The notes under the pieces were generated by a model, which saw only the letters and a list, made by a program, of their open reading frames with translations, had not been told where the DNA came from and did no database searches. Both the position numbers and the translations under genes were made by a program. From assembly GCA_964058845.1 (NCBI GenBank), contig CAXKVR010000060.1, forward strand, positions 558,001 through 622,000: DNA of 64,000 bases. The letters run 5' to 3'. The stretch comes from Carex sylvatica (taxonomy: Eukaryota; Streptophyta; Magnoliopsida; Poales; Cyperaceae). Shown piece by piece: positions 13,126-23,364 of this stretch (the first letter of the stretch is position 1; every line of letters starts with the position of its first letter).

Positions 13126-13600
13126 TGTTTAGAATAGTTAGTTTAAGATAGCTTCAAAGTGCCTAATAAAGAGAAAAATAATTTTCAGTGTCTTCTTAAA
13201 AGAATGAAATATTTTTCTTAGCAAAAGGTAATATTTTATTTGGAGGGAAACTTCTTTTAAATAATGCTTGAAAATGAAAAGAGTGCAACAAGTAAAATGA
13301 ATATGCATAGAAAATAATTATTGAACCCTCAAAGGAATTCATCAGCTCCATGAGTCTTCAATTGATAAAAAAAAATTAGAGGTGAATAACCACAGAAATC
13401 TACTAAAACAAAAGTTGCAACAAAATCTTTTGATCTCCAAGGGTCTTGACTTCATTTTTAGAAATGAAAAAAGATTCTTCCCTTGGTGGAGGTCCTTCCG
13501 ACTGCCCACAAACCGCACATTTGTCGATCATTCATTGGCTTCAAATTAATATAACCCCGCAATCCACGCCACCTTACTGGCAAATAAAGTTGAGCTATTT
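13126..13600 (+). repeat. Dispersed repeat, copy 1
   Basis: About 470 bp that reappears in the same orientation at 17918-18391, with scattered differences and small indels. Shared words include TTTAGAATAGTTAGTTTA, TTGAACCCTCAAAGGAATTC and CTTCCCTTGGTGGAGGTC. The frames differ, so it does not look like a conserved protein. It begins TG and has CA near its end, like an LTR, but no primer-binding site follows. Confidence 0.75.
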
Positions 13601-14058
13601 GTGTCTATCGTTACTACTTAACCAATAAACAAAGTTATGATTGAGGAAAGAAGATATGTTTGTTTATCTCTGTGTGCGTGTCGGTTTACGATGCCACGTT
13701 AGTTGTTAAGAACAGTTGGTGCGCGAGACACAACTACTGGTGTAAGGTACTGACTTAACAATTAAACTTGTGAAATATTAGGCCATACTGTCAAACATAA
13801 GCTGTGTCATATTTGCAATATCACCTATATGCTGCCATGATAACTTGATATTCAAATTATATTATATTCATCGTTCAATGTTACCAAGACATTTCCAACT
13901 TTCCCTCCTGCCATTTCCTTGGCAATATTCCTTGTAAAGCATACTAGAAGTACAAAGGATGCACGTGCATGTGTTAGTACTTCAGCAGCGATGTGGAGCA
14001 TTTACATAGAAAAGGAAACTAGAAAGTGCAACTGAAATTAAGCAACTCAATCCCCCAG

Positions 14059-14126
<68 letters not shown>
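14059..14126. repeat. GATA/GA microsatellite
   Basis: GATA units with one GGATA variant, followed by an uninterrupted GA run of about 40 bp. It creates spurious Ser-Leu-rich frames on the - strand. Confidence 0.9.
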
Positions 14127-14525
14127 AAGGAGAGTTGAATGCTTGGCATGCATGCTTTTACATTGGACTTTGCATCCAAAGATAGGGTAAGAGAGATTCA
14201 TGAGGTGGCCGATGTAAACGATAATGTTAAATACTCAATTAAACAAGTCCAAAATAACACATAGTTTTTCCTTTATGACAATGACAAATTATTGCAGTAA
14301 TTACTATTTAGTAATTATAACAGTGAAAAACAGAAGAAAATTTCATGTTTTCCATAGCATCTTGGTACATATGTGGGATTTAATTTATGAAAGCCATTCA
14401 TTTCATCACAGAAACCAAATTACAACAGTACGTATGTTTGGATATTATAAATTTTCTTACCTTATTTCTAAATTTTTTGGTCAAGCATCACAATTTCGTT
14501 GAGGTTCAGATTTAAGTAACTTGTG

Positions 14526-14665
14526 GTAGGAGAAAGAGGAGGTAGCACACTAGCACAATTGGTTAGGAAAAGTCATAGAGCTGTTGTATTCAAAGGTCGA
14601 GACTCGAGAGTTCGATTCCCCCGCACGACTTCGTAGCTTCTATGAAGGTTTTAAAAAAAAAAAAT
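14526..14665 (+). mobile_element. tRNA-derived SINE with 10-bp TSD
   Basis: A 140-bp element with A box TAGCACAATTGG, B box GAGTTCGATTCC, a short 3' stem region and an A12 tail. It is flanked by a perfect TSD, GTAACTTGTG, at 14516-14525 and 14666-14675. The A and B boxes fit pol III consensus, but the head does not fold as an intact tRNA, so it is a SINE and not a tRNA gene. It belongs to a different family from the SINE at 2471. Confidence 0.88.
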
Positions 14666-14880
14666 GTAACTTGTGTTAGATTTTATTCCAGTTATATAGT
14701 TATTTCATCTCTCATGAAGATGAAAGAATGAGGTAACAGCTAGCAAAAATTTGAAAAATATGGAAATGTATCAATTCTACCTTTCTTTCTTAGAATATTT
14801 GATTTGATATATTAATAGCTCTTGTAATCAGCTAAATTAGGTCCGTGTTTAATAAATAACTAGCAAGGTAATATTAGAAA

Positions 14881-15583
14881 GGGGCAATTTCATGTATATC
14901 CCTTAAAAGTTTCAATATTACATATTTATCCCTCCAAAATCAATAATTACATATTTATCCTTGAAAATCATACAAACTCACATATTTGTCCAATCTAACT
15001 CTATAGCATATCAAATATCTCCAAAAATAATGAAATAATATTATTTAAAACTTAAAAAAAAATTACAGTATTAATTAAAAAAATATTTTTTAATATTAAT
15101 TAAAAAAATATATTGACTATTATACTCTTCGTTTTTGTCTCTTTAGTAGTCTAAGTTCTCTTCTCTATAAGACGCCAAACCTCATATCTCTCTCTACAAA
15201 CGAAAATGAAAAATTAAAGTAGCCAGGAGCGGCAGAAATCTGTTAGAGAGGAGGCGACTAGAGAAGGAGGCAAGAAATCTGTGATTTGACATGTTTGGAG
15301 AGAGATGCGGGGGAGGTTTGACACCTTACAGAGAATGCACGCAGGCGGACTAAAGAGACCAAATGATATAATGGTCAACATATTATTAATTATATTGTAA
15401 AATAAATTTAAAGTTTTAAAAAATATTATTTAATTATTTTTGGAGATATCTGATATGTCATAGAGTTAGATTGGACAAATATGTGAATTTGTACAATTTT
15501 CAAGGATAAATATATAATTACTGATTTTAGAGGGATAAATACGTAATATTGAAACTTTTGAGGGATATATATGAAATTCCCCC
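14881..15583. mobile_element. MULE-like TIR element with 9-bp TSD
   Basis: 703 bp with terminal inverted repeats over 150 bp long. The left end reads GGGGCAATTTCATGTATATC; the right end reads GGGGGAATTTCATATATATC on the other strand. It is flanked by a perfect 9-bp TSD, TATTAGAAA, at 14872-14880 and 15584-15592. The centre encodes no transposase. The 9-bp duplication is typical of Mutator-like elements. Confidence 0.88.
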
Positions 15584-15599
15584 TATTAGAAAACATTCC

Positions 15600-17917
15600 A
15601 ACGGCTCTTTAGGCCTTGTATTGAGACTTGAAATAATAATAAGAATTCAATCAAATAATTCTTCAATTTACGTGCAAAAATAATTAATTAAGTTTATAAT
15701 TTTCTTTTACCTAAAAACCCTACTTCACAAAATCTCCAAAGTATTCTTTATGCCGGGCATTCAAATGGCAAAATTTCAATGGATAACATATATATAGTGG
15801 TCCAAAAAGCGAGAGATTCAATCCCATTGGTTAGGTTCCACAATATTTTGTCTTATCAATTTAAGCTTGCCTTGCTACATTGGATTGTTGTATATACCTT
15901 TAATCCCATCTCTCTGTTTTATTCCTTAAAATGGTTATTTCCAGCGTATATTAAGTATATATACCTAGTCAGGAAAAACCAATTTCTGATTTAGCTAATT
16001 AAGTTGTTTTGTGAAGGATATTTAATAATTGAAACATGATTTATATGTTTTTCAGCTGAGTTATATTTTTTGAATTTCTAGTAATGCAATAATACGGTTA
16101 GTATTGTATTACAATTAATGATTTTACTTGTTGTGATGGCTGATTTTCACCCAAAAAATTTGTGTTAATGTTACATAGTAAGCAAGAAATGATCAATAAA
16201 TTTTAAAAGAAGGGACCTCTCTCCATTTGGCTTAAACTGGAGAGAAGCTGAACTTCATTTTTCAAACCAATGAGAAATCAAGAACTAAAATTTGTACCAT
16301 TTATATATTTTTTAAATAAAGCTATAACTGCACTAAAATGAGTTAGTTTTCTACTCGAAGTTTGAAACGCACCTGAAACTGAAAGGAGTTGAACACACAA
16401 AATGAGGAAAGTGCTTCTGCATTTGAACGTGTGCATAGAAGACAAGTGTCAATCATCGCCTAATGATACATTTACTATTGCCAAGAATAGAAGGAAAAAG
16501 GCTCATCTTCTAGAAATCTAAACATAGTTTCATGCTTATTTTAATGATGTGAACAGTTTTTTCATTTGATTCGGAGGAAATCCTCTTATTTTATTGGCAA
16601 GTAGGCTAACATGTTTAACTTTTTTCTCATTAATTATCTTTCTCGACTTTACTAATTAAATTTTTGTGATGATATACCTTGTCCTGCTGTTACTGGTAGT
16701 ATAGAGAAAATCCCAGAAACATATAGCACAGAAAACAAAACTGGTACGACTTGCCACAAAACACAGTACAAGTGCACATCTGATCAGGAATGGCTTTAGT
16801 CTCTGCAGGCTGCAGCATCAAAAGGCATGATGCAAATATTAAAATAACCTATCTTGATTGTTTCGAGTAGTCGGTTTAAGAAAAAACTGACGGCAAAGAC
16901 ACAGTCGTTACCGTAGATTGTTGCTTCGTGCTTGACCACGCATTGCTATATGTGCTTCACATGACACCAGTACTCATGCTGACAGCCCCTAATCTCGGCA
17001 TTAATTGCACAAGAAAGCATGAAAATGAAATATATATTCAAACATTTCCGTCCCGTACATGTTAGCCTGACACGCGCAAAATGAATTGTTTCTATTCTAC
17101 TACAGCTTATAGGGGGCAGGCATATGCGCAACTTTAGCATTGCAAATTTATAAAGTTATCCCCACACTCGACCCGATTGAAATGAGGCTGACTGAGCTGC
17201 AAGTGCCAATGGTAGGAGAGGCTGCATGTGTTGTTAGGTGATATGGAAGCAAGAACCCCACCAAACAATTGTTTTTCGCCGGCGCTGCAACTGCCAGGTA
17301 TATGCTGTGCAAAGTTTCACGTTAATTAAATGTAAATGCAGTTAAAACTTGTTGCCAGTCGTTAAAATTTTACCGCATGTGTAACAACATGTCAATGAGC
17401 GTAGCTAGCATGAAGCTTAATTAGCATTTCAAACATCTGGAACAACTATATGTTATGTAACTCAGTTCAGTTGTTCATAACAAATTTCTGGAAATCACAT
17501 AAAATAACTCAACTGCAGAAATTGAGAACAAGTTTCTTATTTTTTTCTACAAGTATTCATGGTTTTTTTTTTTTCCCGCGTACCAGATATATCATGCTTT
17601 CAAAATATATATAATTAGTTTGTATTCATGTATGCTTTAGCAAACATACGCGTAAATATCGTTTAAATTCATTGCTAGAATGTGAAAGTTTTCTCACCTA
17701 GCTATTCATATATTAAACTAGTTTTTAAATCTCTTTCTGTGCAGAATCCCTTTTATAAAAGTGCAGAGATTTCAAGTCTTTCATAATACTTGGGAAGATG
17801 GGGAACACTAGAGCTGCAGAGCACCTTTTCTAGGGGCCATAAGCAATTTAAGTATTTAACGGATATTCTACGAAAGAGGCCACAAATGAGATTTTATTTT
17901 GGGCCATGATTCAGGCC
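15600..17917. other. Gene-free stretch
   Basis: Frames at 15779-15994 and 16946-17140 are short, lack splice-linked partners and resemble no family I know. Nothing else is supported. Confidence 0.5.
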
Positions 17918-18391
17918 TTGTTTAGAATAGTTAGTTTAGATAGCTTCAATATAATGTGCCTAGATAAAAAGCAATTTCAGTGTCGTCTTAATTAAAAAAA
18001 TAAATATTTTTTTCTTAGCAAAAAGATAATTTTAATCCTTTGGAGGGAACTTCTTGTAAATTGTTTGAAATGAAAAGAAATGCAACAAACAAAATGCATA
18101 TACAGTGGAAATAAATATTGAACCCTCAAAGGAATTCATTAGCTCCATGATACTTCAATTGATTAAAAAAATAAAATAGAGGTGAATAACCTCAGAAATC
18201 TACAAAAACTCAAGTTGCAACAAAAATTTATGTTCTCAAAGGGTCTTTCATTTTTAGAAATGAAAAAAAAAAAAAAAATTCTTCCCTTGGTGGAGGTCGT
18301 CATGACCTACACCGCACATTTGACGACTGTTCATTGGTTTCGTATTAATATAATCTCGCAATCGACGCCACCTAATCGGCAAATAAGGTCG
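17918..18391 (+). repeat. Dispersed repeat, copy 2
   Basis: Direct-orientation relative of 13126-13600, about 4.8 kb downstream. It differs by point changes, an A15 run and small indels. It ends near the CGCCACCTAATCGGCAAATAA word shared with copy 1. Confidence 0.75.
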
Positions 18392-18722
18392 TACCATAGC
18401 CTCAATCGGGTGCCAGTACCATATTGTATCCATTAAATGAGTGGTATTTGTAATTTTTTTAAAGTAGGATTTTGATATTCTAATTTGGATTGTTCATTTA
18501 AAACGAACGAATAGGGTAAATTTCGATTAGTATTTAAAGGATTATTTAATATGAACTCGGTCTGTCTGGTTATTTGTGGTAAAATATATTTAAAGTTGTT
18601 ATTAATAAAAATGTCGGAATTTGCTTGAAATTGCTAGAAAAATAATCTATCTTCTTTATGAAGACTTCTTTTATTTATTTCTGAATTAAAGGGAGAATTG
18701 AATGGGAGTGTTGAGCAAAATT

Positions 18723-18905
18723 CAGTGTTGTAAATAACGGTATGTGGTCGTCGGACAGACTGGTACCGCCAATCGATTAATCGGGAATAATCGGTCATAA
18801 TTGAAAATAATTGGTCAATTAGTCAGAAAAATTTATAACAGTTTGGTCACTGTCAATGACTAATCAGCCGATTAATCAGCTTAAACAGACGTTTTTATAA
18901 CACTG
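18723..18905. mobile_element. hAT-type MITE
   Basis: 183 bp. Ends are CAGTGTTGTAAATAAC on the left and CAGTGTTATAAAAACG on the right when inverted. The flanks GAGCAAAATT and GAGCAAATT form an imperfect 8-bp-class duplication. A sister copy lies at 30715-30900. Internally rich in ATCGATTAATCG-type words. Confidence 0.78.
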
Positions 18906-19095
18906 GAGCAAATTGTTGGCGGAAAGGGCATTGGAAGGAGGAGCTTGGCTCCGCTGCTATGGTGTTCAAACAAAATGGACCTAAAAACGGAGATTTACTG
19001 AATTTATCTTTATGTATTTGATGTAAAACTTTTACATTAACGTACAACTGATAGCTTCTGCCAGCTTTCTCAAAAAACAAAAAAAATGAATTAAA

Positions 19096-19731
19096 GGGAG
19101 AATTTCACAAATATCCCTCAAAAAGTCCAAAATTACGTATTTGTTCTTTTAAACTTTAAATTTACATATTTCCCCTCTAAACTTCAAAAACTCACAAATT
19201 TATTCATTTTATTGTCTTTTATATTAAAACTGATTTTAAAATTTTAAAATACTCATTTTATCATTTATTAAAAAACAAAAAATGTAACATGTTTAAGAAA
19301 AATGTCGGTCTTATATATTGATCAATTTTCGAGGATAAATAGTTCATTTTTTTTTTACTTCTAACGTATACACGCGAAGACATTTAGGTATGGTAATGGG
19401 TTTTTGTGTCCGACGCCTGTCGAACTCAAATTTGAGTCTGATGGGTTCCTTTACGTCTAATATGTTTTATGTATGTGTTGCTTCAATATCTGTGTTAATT
19501 TAGAGTGCGCAGATCATAAAACAGATAAAAATAATAGAGAAATATATCAGACTCAAATTTGAGAACGATAGGCATTTTATGTTTTTAATAAACAACAAAG
19601 GGTAATTTATAAATTTAAAACGAGTTTTAATATAAAAGATAATAAAACAGATAAATTTGTAGGTTTTTAAAGTTTGAAGGAGAAAATACGTAATTTTAAT
19701 ATTTTTGAGAGGTATGCATAAAATTTCCCCT
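19096..19731. mobile_element. TIR element related to 14881-15583
   Basis: About 636 bp. The left end reads GGGAGAATTTCACAAATATC; the inverted right end reads GGGGAAATTTTATGCATACC. Both are followed by an ATTACGTATTT word. The termini resemble the element at 14881, but the target duplication has decayed and the interior differs. Confidence 0.65.
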
Positions 19732-19739
19732 AAACATAA

Positions 19740-20640
19740 ATCTTTGAGTCACTCAGTTCGCATTTGTCCTTTTCGGCACATATATGGTTAAGCCATGTAA
19801 GATAAAGCAAAAACAATTGACATAAGGAGAACACGGGGGAATGAACTCTGAGGAGGACACTTCTATTTTTCAATTCGAACTGTTTAAAATTGATCAAATG
19901 GCCTTAATTATATATATTTTTGTATCAATATAATATATTATAACAAATTAGATGTAATTGAAGCCGTTTAATCGATTTTGAACGGTTTGAATTGGAGAAT
20001 AAAAGAGTCCTCATTTTCTCAAGAAAATGAGCAGATTGGCTTCCAACACAGGGAGAGCTCTACTTGTCTTGGGCCCATTATTTTTTTTGTGAATTTTTCT
20101 ATTTATAGAAATAATTACTAAATCATATAGGTAAATAGAATAACTCGTAGGAGTTTAGAAATAGAGATAGTTCCTTGAAACTTTTTTTGTTGTTTTGGAG
20201 CTGATTTTTTTTTTTTCGGGATTCAAAGTTATTTTAATTTTCGGAAGGCCATAGTAGCACAAAAGACCACATCAGAAAAATGAAACACATTGGATCTGAA
20301 AAATAATTCGACCACAATGATTGAAGCCAAATTTTTTGTTTGAATCTAACGTGGATCATACAACAATAAAAAAATATCATAGCAACTTAAATAAGTACGG
20401 AGTCCGATTTTCAAATTATGCCGAGTCAAATTAAGATTAGAAATCAATTATATAATTTTTTTCATATTGAATAAGAGTTAATTTTATGGTATTTATAGGA
20501 ATTTATTTTAAATTATATAGAATATCATATAGAAATACGAAAATTTTAAAAATTAATGAGAATCAATTGACTTTCATTTACTATACATGGCTCCGCCCTG
20601 AACTTAAAATTCAGATCTATTGGATCCAAAAAATAAGGGA
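19740..20640. other. Gene-free stretch
   Basis: AT-rich DNA with several poly-T runs and no supported gene or element. Confidence 0.5.
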
Positions 20641-20669
20641 AAGAGAGAGAGAGAAGGGTGGGTGGAGTA

Positions 20670-21120
20670 GAAAAAATGTGTCGTGCCGTGTCATGTTGTG
20701 CCGTGCCGTGACCAAGTTAAATTTTTACGTGTTGTACCGTAATCAAAATATTGTGTGTCGTGTCATTCCGTGCTGTGCTGTGACTTTAGTCTCGTGATCA
20801 AGTTAATTTTTTCTGTGTCGTATCGTAATCGAAATATCAATGAGTGGTCACAGTACGCGAATGATCACGTCACGTGAGTCACACCATACCCAAATGTGTC
20901 ATGACCAAACGTGACTCTCATGACTACTTCATTATAATTTAGATTAGTTTATTTATGATTCACCATTTGATCAAGATCTAACGATTCTAATTACATGTGA
21001 CTCGTGTGACTACTTGATTATAATTTAGATTAGTTTATTTAAGATTCACCATTTGATCAAGATCTAACAATCCTAATTATATGTGGCTCGCGACACGTAT
21101 CGTATCGTGCTGTGACTAAA
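20670..21120. repeat. GTGCCGTG-type repeats and 86-bp tandem copy
   Basis: 20670-20830 holds two imperfect units rich in CGTGCCGTG/CGTGTCGTG words. 20911-20996 and 20997-21082 are an 86-bp tandem duplication with few mismatches (shared word ATAATTTAGATTAGTTTATT). Non-coding; possibly the interior of an old element. Confidence 0.7.
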
Positions 21121-21172
21121 TATTTCACATGACATGCCGTACCAAATTTTAAAAAAATAATCACAGTACATG

Positions 21173-21390
21173 CAATTCGTATCCTCTGCATTAACTCAAA
21201 AAGGAATCTTTTGAGTTAATGTATCTGGACCGTCCAATCAGCTTTAAGATTTGTGTGAATTAGATTCGCACTAATATTAAAGACACTTATGTTTTAGGGG
21301 AAGACCAGATGGACTCCGTTTACAATCGGACGACCAATATGTATTAACTCAAAAGATGCTCTTTTGAGTTAATCCAGACGATGCGGACTT
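21173..21390. mobile_element. MULE-type MITE with paired hairpins
   Basis: 218 bp, flanked by CAGTACATG and CAGTACGTG (9-bp TSD, one mismatch). Ends are CAATTCGTATCCTCTG and, inverted, AAGTCCGCATCGTCTG. Just inside each end sits a perfect small palindrome built on ATTAACTCAAAAG. A relative is at 37429-37608. Confidence 0.75.
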
Positions 21391-21411
21391 CAGTACGTGA
21401 ATGATCACAGT

Positions 21412-21808
21412 CAGTGGCGGAGCCACAGTGGTACAGGGGTAGGCAGATGCCTACCCCTGGAATTTTTCTTCTTCTTTTAACTAGGTTCTTCGATAGGTTT
21501 TGCCTACCCCTAGATTTGATTATGCCTATCTCTGGATTCAATTCGGAATACCGATTGTCAGTTCAGATTTCAGAGATGGTTTATGAGTCGTTTAATCTAA
21601 TTAGAAAAGAAAGGTATTTTTAAATGTTTGTTCAATTCGACAATGCACATGCAATTTTATAACTGATTCGATAGGTACAGATGCAATTTGGTAGGTGGGC
21701 ATAGATGGGAAGAGAATTATAGAGGCGATTCAAATCCGAACTCATTTAAAAAAAATATCCAAATTCAATTTCTGCCTACTCCTGACTCAAATCTTGGCTA
21801 CACCACTG
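21412..21808. mobile_element. hAT-type MITE with 8-bp TSD
   Basis: 397 bp. Ends are CAGTGGCGGAGCCA and, inverted, CAGTGGTGTAGCCA. Perfect 8-bp TSD, ATCACAGT, at 21404-21411 and 21809-21816. The frames inside (21344-21623) are non-coding noise. The CAGTGGCGGAGCCA terminus is widespread among plant hAT non-autonomous elements. Confidence 0.9.
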
Positions 21809-22342
21809 ATCACAGTACATAACACATGAATCACGACACGTACCGATAGATGTGCCTTACCGTTATGTAATGAAGCCAATTCTGTGGTACCATTTTTTCA
21901 CTCTAAGTGGGCGGATGAAATATTTAAGTTTGGAGCCTCAAATGTTTTCAAAGATCCAAAGTTTTTGAATGTTTCGGATCCCACGTGGCCAACTCCACAC
22001 AACAACTGAGGTGCAGTTGAATTATTTGCATTCGGAAAAAAACAGCTTCAAACTTTGAATCCGAGAAACAAAAAAAAGTATGTTTCTACCAAATTAAAAA
22101 TAAAAAAATCACCATTTATTTCCTTCTCATTAAATAACAAGCAAGTTCGGTGCGGTGACACTGATCCGCATCGACTCCATCTACCCTTGTCTGGTGTTCC
22201 GCATCTTTTCCTTTTAAATTGGCATTGACTCCACCTACCCTGGTCTGGTCTTCCGTATTGACAGAACATGTGCTTTACTTTTCCAGGGGTGCTGAACTAG
22301 ATAATTGAACATTAATTTATTATAAATCAATTACCAATGTGC

Positions 22343-22350
22343 CTATATAT
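22343..22350 (+). promoter_or_regulatory. Candidate TATA box of the WAK gene
   Basis: CTATATAT lies 105-112 bp upstream of the chosen ATG at 22455, a plausible core promoter position with a leader of about 80 nt. Confidence 0.4.
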
Positions 22351-22454
22351 GTTTTATAGAAGGACCTCCAACTACAAGTATATATTGGTTCAACGATCCA
22401 TTAATTGATAGAAATTAGAAAATTTAGTTGATTACTCAAATTGAGACTGTCAAT

Positions 22455-23364
22455 ATGATGAATGAAACGAAAATAAATTCCTTATCCACAGTGGTGGCAA
22501 TGATACTAACCCAACTTCTCTTCCTCCAGCAGTTGAAAAGCACTGAATCTACAAACACTATTGCTCTGCCGGGGTGCGCAAAGAGCTGCGGTGATATTCC
22601 CATCCCTTACCCATTCGGAATTGGCCGAAATTGCTATTTGTCGGAAGAATTCAATGTCACTTGCGACACAACCAATGGTGTATCTACTACTTACTCTACT
22701 TACACACTTTCAGAAGCCAATTCATATAGCTCTAAGATTCTGAATATAAGCCTGTCCTTGGGCCAGGCACGTGTAACTGCCCCTCTATCTTATCAGTGCT
22801 ACAACAGCACCAATTACAATTTGATGGAATTTGAATTCAGTGTTTTCCGGCCAAACACTGAGGTGAACAAATTAACAGTAATTGGGTGTAATACACTTGG
22901 TTTTCTCAGCCTTGACTTCAGTCCTAATATCTCAGTAGGGTGCCTTTCTTCATGTGATAGCCTAGATACCCTAATTAATAACTCTGATTCCTGCTCTGGA
23001 ATTGGCTGTTGCCAGGCAGCTATTGCCAAAGGAATGTCTAGATTTGGGGTCTATATTGATGACATGTCCAACAACTCGGAGGTATATAAATTCAGTCCTT
23101 GCAGCTATGCTATGATAACTGAGGAAGCTGCGTTTAAGTTCAACACCAGTTACGCCACTACTAATGAGCTGAATGGCGCTAGTATGCCGGTGATGCTTGA
23201 TTGGGCCATAGGAAACACGACATGTGACATCGCAAAGAAAAACAAATACTCCTATGCATGCAATAGCAGTAACAGTATTTGCTTGACTGTGAGTGGTCAT
23301 GGTTATATCTGCAACTGCTCCAATGGTTATCAAGGCAATCCTTACCTTCATGGAGGCTGCCAAG
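22455..23364 (+). CDS. WAK exon 1: signal peptide and GUB_WAK domain
   Basis: Encodes residues 1-303 plus the first base of codon 304. The hydrophobic stretch at residues 13-26 fits a signal peptide. Cysteine spacing (PGCAKSCGD, SCSGIGCCQ, WAIGNTTCD, CNCSNGYQGNPY) fits the galacturonan-binding region and the first EGF-like segment. Many N-x-S/T glycosylation sites are present. The donor is CAAG/GTCTTG. Confidence 0.9.

Noticed and set aside
13982..14201. Ser-Leu repeat proteins on the - strand
   Set aside because: Pure translation of the GA/GATA microsatellite.
14550..14635. tRNA-like A and B boxes
   Set aside because: The head does not fold as a tRNA; an A12 tail and 10-bp TSD identify a SINE.
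16801..16835. Possible miR172-like GCAGCATCA word
   Set aside because: The match is only partial, no complementary arm is present within 200 bp, and the mature sequence differs.
13126..18391. Calling the repeat pair a full LTR retrotransposon
   Set aside because: No primer-binding site, polypurine tract, TSD or coding remnant could be seen.
22428..22454. Upstream in-frame extension of the WAK frame from TTG
   Set aside because: Plant translation would start at the ATG at 22455, which is followed by a normal signal peptide.
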